Source: UBA4417 sp031550085 (lineage in GTDB: Bacteria; Bacteroidota; Bacteroidia; Bacteroidales; UBA4417). From it: a DNA stretch of 64,000 nt. The notes below the pieces were generated by a model. The model worked only from the letters and a program-made list of their open reading frames with translations, was not told the origin of the DNA and ran no database searches. Location: assembly GCA_031550085.1 (NCBI GenBank), contig JAVBOY010000056.1, positions 15,015 to 79,014 on the forward strand. Reading direction: 5' to 3'. Positions 26,303-33,752 of the stretch are shown here, one piece after another (within the stretch, counting starts at the first letter, position 1; every line of letters starts with the position of its first letter). A program made the position numbers and the translations under genes.

Positions 26303-26520
26303 GAATCAGAGTTCGCTATAAAATCTCCTTAGGATCAATGCCGAAGGCATTGTATATTTATAGAAACGGTATGGATGGCAGGTACGACCCCTCTCTCGGG
26401 GGCGAATATTTTTTTGCATTCTTTTCTATAAACATTTGAATCCTTCGGATTCTGCATTACCTCAATCTCAATGAGATTGCATGTTTATAGAATTTATTTC
26501 GGTTTTTATCATACGCCCCC
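26303..26520. repeat. cluster of three short perfect hairpins with TATAGAAAC-type motifs
   Basis: Non-coding gap after the feo cluster. Perfect small hairpins are CAATGCC-GAA-GGCATTG (26336-26352), GAATCC-TTC-GGATTC (26438-26452) and CAATCTCA-A-TGAGATTG (26463-26479). Between and beside them ATTTATAGAAAC, TCTATAAACAT and ATGTTTATAGAA occur in both orientations. The pattern resembles REP/MITE-like intergenic repeats of Bacteroidota. No second copy was seen in this window. Confidence 0.55.
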
Positions 26521-26578
26521 CGTACGGCTCGAATGCGGTTTTTGTGTATTTTGAGTTTGAAATGCGAAAGCTACCCGC

Positions 26579-27805
26579 TTACATTTTGGGGGGATTCAAT
26601 AATAAACATTGTTTTTTTAGGATCGAATCGAAAGCAGGCTTGTTTTTTTTCTCAATCGGATCGGCATTGGGAGAAATCATCGATAACGGATCAATGGCAA
26701 CTCCGTTTTTGTAAACCCGGAAATCCAAATGCGGACCGGTGGAAAGCCCGGTGCTGCCCACATAACCGATCACCTGCCCTTGCTCTACCCTGGCTCCGGA
26801 ACGGATGCCCTTGCCGTATCCCGACAGATGCATGTAACTGGTTGTGTATGAATTACTGTGCTGAATGGTGACCAAGTTACCGGCTCCGCCCGAATACCCG
26901 CATTTTTTCACAATGCCGTTGCCGATGGAATGAACTGGCGTGCCTTTGGGTGCGGCATAATCAACGCCATGATGAGGGCGACGGATGCGTAACACCGGAT
27001 GCAGGCGGCTGTTTGAAAATTTGGAAGAAATGCGGCTGAATTTTAAGGGCGCTTTCAGAAAAGCTTTGCGCAGATTGTTCCCGCTTAAATCAAAATAGCC
27101 GTTGGCGTCGTTTTGGTCGAAATTGATGGCATAATAGTCTTTTCCCGAATGGGTAAGGAGCGCTGAATGGATTTTCCCCATGCCGACTGCTTTCCCGTTG
27201 ACCGACAATTTTTCGTAAACGATCCGGAAAGCATCTCCTTTTTGAAGGGCATAAAAATCAATCGTCCACTGGTAAATATTAGCCAGCCCCAACACCAGGT
27301 TGATGTCGCCTTTTGCATCTTCGATGGCATTCCAGAGCGATGATTGGATGGTTCCTGAAACCGTCGACGTTTCGTGCTTGACCTCGTGTGAAGCCCCATA
27401 GATATGCAGCGAATCGCCGAAATCGAAAACTGCATAGCTGGTGTCGTTTATTTCGTAGATAAAATACGACAATGTTTTGAGCGAATCGTTCAAGCACATG
27501 GCCGTATAATTGTTCCCGGCACGTATTTTGCGCATGTCGATGACGCCCCGGCTTTTTTCGCCTACTTCGATCAATTGTTCGTGGTTTACCTCAAAACTGC
27601 CGATAATATCCGCCAAAGTTTGCCCGGGTTTTACCACATCGCGCACCATTACCAGCGAATCGGTTACGATACCATATTCAACCATTGGTAGGGGTGGGGG
27701 AACAACTTTTTTGGAGAGAATAAAATCTTTAAAAAGAACCGATGCAACAAAAATAAGGATTGCAATGACTGCAATCGAAATCCAAATCCAAAACTTACGA
27801 GGCAT
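26579..27805 (-). CDS. M23-family peptidase with an altered zinc motif
   Basis: 408 residues. N-terminal membrane anchor (about 5-26). Residues about 65-130 look like a LysM/OapA-type domain (VVKPGQTLADIIGSFEV). A middle domain precedes the M23 peptidase domain (about 265-370; RLHPVLRIRRPHHGVDYAAP, GNLVTIQHSNSYTTSYMHLS). Zinc residues are HxxxD in HHGVD. The usual HxH is replaced by HLD in TGPHLDFRVYKNG, so the third metal ligand is Asp instead of His. It may cut cross-links in peptidoglycan, or be a non-catalytic activator of an amidase. The gene stands alone on the minus strand. Confidence 0.88.
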   Translation of the reverse strand: MPRKFWIWISIAVIAILIFVASVLFKDFILSKKVVPPPLPMVEYGIVTDSLVMVRDVVKPGQTLADIIGSFEVNHEQLIEVGEKSRGVIDMRKIRAGNNYTAMCLNDSLKTLSYFIYEINDTSYAVFDFGDSLHIYGASHEVKHETSTVSGTIQSSLWNAIEDAKGDINLVLGLANIYQWTIDFYALQKGDAFRIVYEKLSVNGKAVGMGKIHSALLTHSGKDYYAINFDQNDANGYFDLSGNNLRKAFLKAPLKFSRISSKFSNSRLHPVLRIRRPHHGVDYAAPKGTPVHSIGNGIVKKCGYSGGAGNLVTIQHSNSYTTSYMHLSGYGKGIRSGARVEQGQVIGYVGSTGLSTGPHLDFRVYKNGVAIDPLSMISPNADPIEKKNKPAFDSILKKQCLLLNPPKM

Positions 27806-27954
27806 ATTCCTAAAAACTTACGAGGTTGTAATTATTCTTGCAACTGGTTTTGTACGTAGCATCCAAAAAATCATCACTACGTAACTTGGTTTGTTATGTG
27901 CTTTTTCTACCCAAATTTTCCATTATAGGGCATGTCTGTTATTGCTACAAAATG

Positions 27955-28055
27955 CCCGGCACAATCTCTTTCAGCGGCGTAGCCGCGATATACCTTTGTA
28001 AAAAAAGGATTCCCCTTCCTGAAAAGCAGCGTAGCTGCGAAACCTTTCAAGCAAT
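27955..28055. repeat. intergenic repeat with paired GTA-loop hairpins
   Basis: GCGGC-GTA-GCCGC (27974-27986) and GCAGC-GTA-GCTGC (28026-28038) are similar hairpins about 50 bp apart. Each is followed by GA and an ACCTTT string. They occupy the 253-bp gap between the M23 and CPBP genes. They look like two degenerate copies of one short element. The rest of the gap shows no gene. Confidence 0.5.
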
Positions 28056-28058
28056 TCT

Positions 28059-28982
28059 TTACAAATCAAGAGGTTTTAATTTGACTTTCCGGCTTTTTTG
28101 ATAGAACCAATATAAAATATAAACGCTTACAGCAAGGCTTGCGGCCACAGCTATCCAAAACAAAGGGTGTTGTTCCACGCTTTTATCCTCCACATTATAG
28201 CCCCAATTCTTTGCCAGCAAAGCCATTAAACTTAAAAAATTGTTCGTGAAATGCGCTGCAATGGAATACCACAAATTATCGCTCCACAAATAAAGCAATG
28301 TCAGCACCACGCCCATATACATCCGGGGCAGAAATCCGCCGTACGAAAAATGCGCCAGCGAAAAAATAATGCCTGCAGCCAAGGCTGCTTTCACCGTACT
28401 GTGCGACCAATCTTTAAAGATCCGCCCCAAAGTGCCCCGGAACAAGAATTCCTCGCAAAATGCGGGCAACAGACACACTACAAAAACGGATAATAAAATG
28501 CCCCAAACGCTCGTATTGACTGAAAATAACGCTTCAATGGTTGCATCGGTTTGATCCATGGCGCGGAGTTTTTCCTCCAATCCATGCAAAAAATCGGGCA
28601 GGTGGATGTGGTCGTTCAACACGGCAAGCCCTGAAATCAAAGGCAGTTGAATGATAAACAGCAACACAATGGCGGCCAGAAGTCCGGCTTGCGGTTTGTT
28701 GCGCAATCTTAAATAATCCAGCGGTTTTTGAAACGATAATTTGATAAAAATCCATACCGGCAACAAAAAAGAGCCCAATTGGCTGAAAATCATCGTAACC
28801 CACATTGCATAGATTACCTGCGGGTTGGTAAAATCCGTTGAGATAATCTGTTTCCCCCAAATGGCATATTGCAAGGCAACCGCAAATACAACCGACAGAA
28901 GAAACCCTCCCAGCACAAAAAACAGAAGCATAAACAGTTGACGCCAATAATTCGGCTTTGCGGAACCGGAGTCAGGAAACAT
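28059..28982 (-). CDS. CPBP family intramembrane metalloprotease
   Basis: 307 residues with about eight hydrophobic segments. The CPBP (CAAX protease/bacteriocin-processing) signature is present: FCEEFLFRGTLGRIF carries EExxxR, FSLAHFSYG the FxxxH His, and YSIAAHFTNNF the last conserved His and Asn. These act in the membrane as glutamic-type or metal proteases. In bacteria their substrates are mostly unknown. It has its own promoter box and is divergent from dusB. Confidence 0.86.
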   Translation of the reverse strand: MFPDSGSAKPNYWRQLFMLLFFVLGGFLLSVVFAVALQYAIWGKQIISTDFTNPQVIYAMWVTMIFSQLGSFLLPVWIFIKLSFQKPLDYLRLRNKPQAGLLAAIVLLFIIQLPLISGLAVLNDHIHLPDFLHGLEEKLRAMDQTDATIEALFSVNTSVWGILLSVFVVCLLPAFCEEFLFRGTLGRIFKDWSHSTVKAALAAGIIFSLAHFSYGGFLPRMYMGVVLTLLYLWSDNLWYSIAAHFTNNFLSLMALLAKNWGYNVEDKSVEQHPLFWIAVAASLAVSVYILYWFYQKSRKVKLKPLDL

Positions 28983-28999
28983 AACGGATTGATTTGATG

Positions 29000-29007
29000 C
29001 AAAGATA
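29000..29007 (-). promoter_or_regulatory. -7 box of the CPBP protease gene
   Basis: TATCTTTG on the minus strand (TAnnTTTG), 17 bp before the ATG at 28982. Only a short leader is predicted. Confidence 0.55.
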
Positions 29008-29041
29008 CGGAATGTTGCTTTTTCGGCGTTGACAAATCATG

Positions 29042-29049
29042 TAATTTTG
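29042..29049 (+). promoter_or_regulatory. -7 box of dusB
   Basis: TAATTTTG fits TAnnTTTG and lies 18 bp before the ATG at 29068. This favours that start over an upstream TTG at 29029. Confidence 0.55.
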
Positions 29050-29067
29050 CCGGAAAATACAAACCGG

Positions 29068-30048
29068 ATGAAGATTGGAACGACCGATTTGGGCGAATTT
29101 CCTTTGATGTTGGCGCCGCTGGAAAACGTGACCAACTCGGCATTTCGCGCAGTTTGCAAGCGCTTCGGAGCCGACGTGGTTTATACCGAATTTATTTCGT
29201 GCGAGGGTCTGGTGCGCGATGCCGTTAAAAGCAACAACAAATTGCTGTTTGACGAAATAGAACGCCCGCTGGGAATCCAAATTTTCGGGAAGGACGTTGA
29301 AAACATGAAGCAGGCCGCCCGGATGGCCGAAGAAGCCCGGCCCGAATTTATCGACATCAATTTCGGATGCCCGGTAAAAAAAGTAGCCCTCAAAGGCGCC
29401 GGCGCCGGTTTGTTGCGCGAGATTCCGCTGATGCTGGAAATTACCCGCGAAGTGGTGAAAGCCGTAAAAACTCCCGTTACCGTAAAAACACGACTGGGTT
29501 GGGACGAAAGTGACAAGCCCATTGTCGGATTGGCAGAACAACTGCAAGATTGCGGCATACAAGCCATTGCCATTCACGGACGTACGCGGGCGCAGATGTA
29601 TTCGGGCGTTGCCGACTGGAGCCTGATCGGCGAAGTAAAAAACAATCCGCGAATGCGAATTCCCGTGATCGGAAACGGAGATGTGGACAGCGCCGAAAAA
29701 GCCATGGAAATGAAAAACCGTTACGGCATAGATGCCGTTATGATCGGGCGTGGCGCCATCGGAAACCCGTGGATTTTCAGCCAGATCAAACATCTTTTGC
29801 AAACCGGAACCAACCTGCCGCAACCTACCCTGCAAGAACGTATTTCCGTGGTTTTGGAACACCTGCACTCCGCTTGTGAAAAGGAATATGAAAAAAAAGT
29901 AGTTTTGGAATTGCGGAAACACTATTCCGGCTATTTCAAAGGCATTCCCGATTTCAAGAAATACCGCATGGAACTGATGAAATTCACCGGAAAGCAGGAA
30001 CTGGAAACCTTTTTCAGCCGCTTACAACAACAAGATATCGGGTTTTAA
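29068..30048 (+). CDS. dusB: tRNA-dihydrouridine synthase DusB
   Basis: About 326 residues from MKIGTTDLGEFPLMLAPLEN. The FMN-binding TIM barrel has the expected motifs: LAPLENVTNSAFRAVCKRFG, VYTEFISCEGL, IQIFGKD, IDINFGCPVKKVALKGAGAG with the catalytic Cys, VKTRLGWD, IAIHGRTRAQMYSGVADW and VIGNGDVDSAEKA. It reduces uridine in the D-loop of tRNA using NADPH and FMN. Its 3' end overlaps the convergent HAD gene by 27 bp. Substrate position (U17 for DusB) is by family analogy only. Confidence 0.92.
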   Translation: MKIGTTDLGEFPLMLAPLENVTNSAFRAVCKRFGADVVYTEFISCEGLVRDAVKSNNKLLFDEIERPLGIQIFGKDVENMKQAARMAEEARPEFIDINFGCPVKKVALKGAGAGLLREIPLMLEITREVVKAVKTPVTVKTRLGWDESDKPIVGLAEQLQDCGIQAIAIHGRTRAQMYSGVADWSLIGEVKNNPRMRIPVIGNGDVDSAEKAMEMKNRYGIDAVMIGRGAIGNPWIFSQIKHLLQTGTNLPQPTLQERISVVLEHLHSACEKEYEKKVVLELRKHYSGYFKGIPDFKKYRMELMKFTGKQELETFFSRLQQQDIGF

Positions 30049-30663
30049 AAGCCCGTTTTCGAACAAATCCGTTATTTGCGTTCCTCTCACCAAATGATGC
30101 GTATGAATTCCTGCAGCCTTTGCCCCCTCGCAATTGTCCGGCAAATCGTCGATAAACAAACTTTCGCTGCCTACCAACCCGCTGTCGGTCAACACAAACT
30201 GGAACGTTTCCACATCCGGTTTGGCCCGGCCCATTTCATTCGAAAAATAGACCTTGCCAAAAAGGCTTGAAAATTCATATCCGAAGCGTTTCCGAACCTC
30301 CGAAAGTACGAAGCCGGTATGAATTTCATTCGTATTTGAAAGCAAAAACAAGTGGTAATTCCGGCGTAAATCTCGAAGCAATTGGAAGCGCTCCGGCGGA
30401 AATCCCGTAATCATGGCATTCCAGGCTGTATCCAACTCTTCATTCGTAACTTCCCGGTTCGACAAATCGCGCAGTTGCTGGCGCAGCCAATCCGCGCCCA
30501 CTTCGCCCGTATCCAGTTTGCGGTAAAACCCGTTTTTGCGCAACGCATCGTGTTTCTGTTTAATATCCGTAATCCCTAGTTCCGAAAGCGTTTTGCCCGC
30601 CCAAGTCGGATCGAGGTCGACCAGAACTCCGCCCATGTCGAAAATAATATTTTTAATTGTCAT
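30022..30663 (-). CDS. HAD family phosphatase
   Basis: 213 residues from the ATG at 30663 (MTIKNIIFDMGGVLVDLDP). The open frame upstream is repeat DNA and not part of the gene. Motif I is FDMGGVLVDLD, motif II LFLLSNTNEIH, the motif III Lys is in MGRAKPDVETFQ, and motif IV is LFIDDLPDNCEGAKAAGI. These mark a haloacid-dehalogenase-type hydrolase of subfamily IA, similar to YihX-like sugar-phosphate phosphatases. Substrate not predictable. Its start abuts a long mosaic repeat region. Confidence 0.88.
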   Translation of the reverse strand: MTIKNIIFDMGGVLVDLDPTWAGKTLSELGITDIKQKHDALRKNGFYRKLDTGEVGADWLRQQLRDLSNREVTNEELDTAWNAMITGFPPERFQLLRDLRRNYHLFLLSNTNEIHTGFVLSEVRKRFGYEFSSLFGKVYFSNEMGRAKPDVETFQFVLTDSGLVGSESLFIDDLPDNCEGAKAAGIHTHHLVRGTQITDLFENGLLKPDILLL

Positions 30664-31120
30664 AATGCGAGAAGTGAAGGGTGAGTTGTTTGTTGAATTG
30701 TTGAATTGTTTATTTAGTGAAGCGTGAACAGTGAAGGGTGAAATGGGTTCAAGGTAAAGGGTACAGGGTGAACGGTGCAAGGTGAAGGGTTGTTGAATTG
30801 TTTATCGGGGAAATTCGGCTTTAATTGGGTGCGATAATTTAATCTACTATTATTCTATTTTAATCGCATAGGGTGTTTAAATGAGATGTGAGCAGTGAAG
30901 GGTGAGTAGTTTGTTGAACTGTTGAATCGTTGAGGTGTTGAACTGTTTATTGATAAAATGGAAAACGGTGCAGGGTAAACTTGCTAACTGTAAACTCGTT
31001 AACGAAAAAATTACACTGAGCCTCGCTGAGGTTGCAACCCGTTACTCGTCACTTGTTACTCGTTACCAAATCCCCCATTTTCAATTGAAACCCCGTTTAC
31101 TCGTAACTCGTCTACTCGTT
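30664..31120. repeat. mosaic intergenic repeat, locus B
   Basis: The longest repeat stretch, filling the whole gap between the HAD start and the stop of the DUF2461 gene. It holds several GTGAAGGGTGA and TTGTTGAATTGTTGAA arrays, a variant of the AT-rich core at about 30834-30872 (TAATCTACTATTATTCTA, then TTTTAATCGCATAG), a TTACACTGAGCCTCGCTGAG module (about 31009-31028) and a GTTACTCGTCACTTGTTACT array. No gene is visible. Confidence 0.75.
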
Positions 31121-31784
31121 ACCCATTCGCAATCGCCCGGTTCAGGAAGTCGTTGAATGGGTACATTTCCCGGAATACCGAAGCCGCATAGTCTTTATAA
31201 TCTGCGGCAAGAATCCGGTCGTCGCTGACGGTATGAAGCACGCTGTACGATTTATACTTTAACAAATCGACATCCGGGAAATCCGCAGGGAAATCTTTGG
31301 GCGCTTTTTTCAACTTGTCGAAATCATCCAGATCCCCGAACAGTTTTTTAAACGAAGGCTTGTTCAAAATCGCTTTAAATTCATTGCTGTGGAAATACAC
31401 TTCGTTGCGGAGCAATTTCAACACATCGGGGCGCGGCATATAAACTCCGCCGGCCAGCATGCACGTACCCGGCTCGAAATGAATGTAATAACCCGCATTC
31501 AATCCTTTCCGTCCCCCCTGCGTAATAAAACCCCCGATGTTGGTTTTGTAAGGCGACTTATCCGGCGAAAAACGCACATCCCTGAAAATACGGAACATAC
31601 AATCCTTGGCATCGAGCAGGCCGATCGATTTGTCGAATTTGGCCACTTCCACAATTACCGAAGCCACAAAAGCTTCCACTTCTTTCTTTACTTTTTCATA
31701 CGCCGGTTTGTGGGCCTGGAACCATTCACGGTTGTTATTTTCCTTTAATTGTGTAAGAAATTCTAAAACGGCAGGTGAAATCAT
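31119..31784 (-). CDS. DUF2461 family protein
   Basis: 221 residues. The family signature is clear: LKENNNREWFQAHKPAYE at the N-terminus, DCMFRIFRDVRFSPDKSPYK in the centre, and GYYIHFEPGTCMLAGGVYMP. The function of the family is unknown. Length is normal. It is 14 bp after the LuxC-like gene on the same strand and may be cotranscribed with it. Confidence 0.88.
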   Translation of the reverse strand: MISPAVLEFLTQLKENNNREWFQAHKPAYEKVKKEVEAFVASVIVEVAKFDKSIGLLDAKDCMFRIFRDVRFSPDKSPYKTNIGGFITQGGRKGLNAGYYIHFEPGTCMLAGGVYMPRPDVLKLLRNEVYFHSNEFKAILNKPSFKKLFGDLDDFDKLKKAPKDFPADFPDVDLLKYKSYSVLHTVSDDRILAADYKDYAASVFREMYPFNDFLNRAIANG

Positions 31785-31798
31785 AGCACTAGTTATTT

Positions 31799-32881
31799 TT
31801 AAGGTAAAAAATACGATTCATTTGAAACGGCTAAGCCGTTCATCAGGAAATCCAAGGTGTTCACATGATCGGCGTAATCCCACAATTGAGGGGTTTGCGA
31901 TTCGCCGAACCGGATGCTGTTTTCAATCAAATCCGGATGTGTAACGATACATTGCAGTAACTCGCTGTTTTGCAGCAAATTTTGTTTCACCGTTTCCAGA
32001 TCAGGATACACTTCGTAATTTAAAACCGAAACGGGCGAACTGAACGAAGCATCGGGCTTCACCAGCAAAAAACCATTGTCGAGGTGCGGCTGTTGGTTTA
32101 ACAACAAAATGGATTTGTTGTAAATGTAGTTGTTCATGTATTTGGTATGCGAATCCAAATTTGGTTTCCATTCCGAAAAAGCCTCCATCAGGGCGTTCCA
32201 ATCATAATTTTGGGGAACGAACAATTTGGAAACGCTGCGGCAGCCCAATCCGTAGTAGCGGAAAACATCGTTGGCTAGCCCTTTCAAATCTTCCGGGCTT
32301 TCGGTTCCGGTAAGCACAGCCACGCTGTTGCGGTTGCGGCGGATAATATGCGGATATTTGCCGAAATAATACTCGAAGTAGCGGGCCGTATTGTTGCTCC
32401 CCGTTGCAATGATGGCATCAAATCCGGCCAACTGCGAATCGGTAAATTGGATCAAGGGCTCAAAAGCCGGTTCCAACTTGCAAAGTTCCTTGGCCAAAGC
32501 CGGAAACAGTATTTTGTCGTTGGAAGCAAGTTTTCCCATAAAAATATGTCCCGAAATCAACACGCATAAAAAATCGTGAAATCCTACCAGCGGAATGTTT
32601 CCCGCCATGATTACGCCAATCTTTTTCGGTTTTCCGTTCGAAGCAGGAAGCTGGGACGTTTGAATCCATTTTTGCAAGTTGCCGGTTTCCAAGCTTTCTG
32701 CTATCGATTGAAAGGCAAACAACACCTGTTCCGGAGTAAACCACGCATTTTGCAAATAAGCCTGCTGAACAAGCTGCCGGAATTCCGTTTCCTGTTCATA
32801 ACAGGCGACTAAATACCGGAGCCGTTCGCCCAATGCGGCAAAAGCAGCCATGCGTTGGTCGAGGGGAAGAACATTCATCAT
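31799..32881 (-). CDS. LuxC-like acyl-CoA reductase
   Basis: About 360 residues from tandem ATGs at 32881/32878. An upstream in-frame extension overlaps the promoter. The AMAGNIPLVGFHDFLCVL-like segment (residues about 110-130), KLASNDKILFPAL, IATGSNNTARYFEYYF and YGLGCRSVSKLFVP with a conserved Cys match the acyl-CoA reductase (LuxC, aldehyde-dehydrogenase-like) family found in many Bacteroidales. LuxC enzymes reduce acyl-CoA or acyl-ACP to aldehyde with NADPH. No lux or fatty-alcohol genes are nearby, so the physiological role is open. Confidence 0.8.
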   Translation of the reverse strand: MMNVLPLDQRMAAFAALGERLRYLVACYEQETEFRQLVQQAYLQNAWFTPEQVLFAFQSIAESLETGNLQKWIQTSQLPASNGKPKKIGVIMAGNIPLVGFHDFLCVLISGHIFMGKLASNDKILFPALAKELCKLEPAFEPLIQFTDSQLAGFDAIIATGSNNTARYFEYYFGKYPHIIRRNRNSVAVLTGTESPEDLKGLANDVFRYYGLGCRSVSKLFVPQNYDWNALMEAFSEWKPNLDSHTKYMNNYIYNKSILLLNQQPHLDNGFLLVKPDASFSSPVSVLNYEVYPDLETVKQNLLQNSELLQCIVTHPDLIENSIRFGESQTPQLWDYADHVNTLDFLMNGLAVSNESYFLP

Positions 32882-32900
32882 CAATGAAAACTTTTTAAGG

Positions 32901-32908
32901 CAAAAGTA
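32901..32908 (-). promoter_or_regulatory. -7 box of the LuxC-like gene
   Basis: TACTTTTG on the minus strand (TAnnTTTG), 19 bp before the ATG at 32881. It makes the upstream extension of the reading frame unlikely. Confidence 0.5.
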
Positions 32909-33001
32909 CAAAGAAAACCGGGTAGGGTTGACGGTGTTTGAAAAGCCTTTTGTTGTATTGGCAAATAAAATGTTGTGAATCGAAGACACTAAAAGACAAA
33001 A

Positions 33002-33033
33002 CGCCCGGAGAGGGTAAACCGTCTTGCCGGGCG
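33002..33033 (-). terminator. terminator hairpin after small secreted-protein gene
   Basis: CGCCCGG and CCGGGCG arms enclose an 18-base loop. On the minus strand they are followed by TTTTGTCTTTT. This fits intrinsic termination 40-75 bp past the stop at 33077. Confidence 0.65.
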
Positions 33034-33076
33034 CTTTCCGTGGAGAGATCCAACATTGTCAATAATAAAAACAGGC

Positions 33077-33409
33077 TTATTCTTTTTTTGAAAAAACGAT
33101 AAAGGTATACAAGAAATTCTCTCCGCTTACTGACATTTGAGTGACCTCGTATCCTTTTTCGCTCATAGTATTCAGCATTTTATTGATAAGTTGCTGGTTT
33201 TCTACAATAGTCGTAGTACTGTTCCCCATTAATCTCAACTTTTGTAAAGGAATAATTTCGCTTTTCCCGTCTTCGTAAGTAAGACTAATCAAGGATGGTC
33301 CTGTGCTCTCAATAATTCTTGCCGTGGCTTGTTTGGTGCCTTTTTGGGCATAGGTTGCAAACGTTAGTAAAAGCAATAGGGCAAGCGTGGCAACGAATTG
33401 TTTTTTCAT
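33077..33409 (-). CDS. small secreted hypothetical protein
   Basis: 110 residues. A clean signal peptide (MKKQFVATLALLLLLTFATYAQ) precedes about 88 mature residues with no recognisable domain. The ending (GYEVTQMSVSGENFLYTFIV) suggests a small alpha/beta fold, resembling DUF4177-like proteins whose sequence also contains GWE/GYE-V followed by a hydrophobic strand. Only the similarity of this pattern supports that. It is probably periplasmic. It has its own terminator. Confidence 0.7.
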   Translation of the reverse strand: MKKQFVATLALLLLLTFATYAQKGTKQATARIIESTGPSLISLTYEDGKSEIIPLQKLRLMGNSTTTIVENQQLINKMLNTMSEKGYEVTQMSVSGENFLYTFIVFSKKE

Positions 33410-33517
33410 AAAATTGTTTTTTTGTGGTTGTCCTACTCATCTGGCTTTTCGGATACGCCCCGTTTTTGGTGGTTTCCGGCCTCCACATTCGTTGTTAAAT
33501 ATCGTTGAAGGGTTTTA

Positions 33518-33652
33518 CTAGACAAAAGGATCCATCGTAATTTCATCGCTTGAAATTTCTTGAACATCTTCTGTGAGGTTTAGTCCTAGATTTGCTATTT
33601 GAGTATGTCTATTTTTTTGCGAAACAAAAGTAATCTTTTCTTTATAGGCCAT
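33518..33652 (-). CDS. possible 44-residue small protein
   Basis: ATG at 33652 to TAG at 33518 gives 44 residues, beginning MAYKEKITFVSQKNRHTQ and ending SSDEITMDPFV, basic at the front and acidic at the back. It lies in a 343-bp gap otherwise without genes (33410-33752). A TATCTTAG sequence 7 bp upstream of the ATG is close to a -7 box. It could be a real small protein or chance; no family was recognised. Confidence 0.35.
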   Translation of the reverse strand: MAYKEKITFVSQKNRHTQIANLGLNLTEDVQEISSDEITMDPFV

Positions 33653-33752
33653 TTCTCTAAGATATCAACAATCCGTATTCTTTGGAAACAAATTCATAAA
33701 TTTACCGTTGATAGGTAGAAGATTCGTTTTTAATCCTTATTTTTTTTATATT

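Noticed and set aside
28972..29922. 316-residue open frame on - strand opposite dusB
   Set aside because: Shadow frame opposite an enzyme with intact catalytic motifs; overlaps the CPBP promoter.
30664..30780. N-terminal extension of the HAD hydrolase into repeat DNA
   Set aside because: The extra 39 residues are translated mosaic repeat; the conserved FDMGG motif sits directly after the ATG at 30663.
30664..31120. CRISPR array in the repeat-rich gaps
   Set aside because: Units are 8-9 bp, imperfect and unspaced; there are no uniform repeats with spacers and no cas genes.
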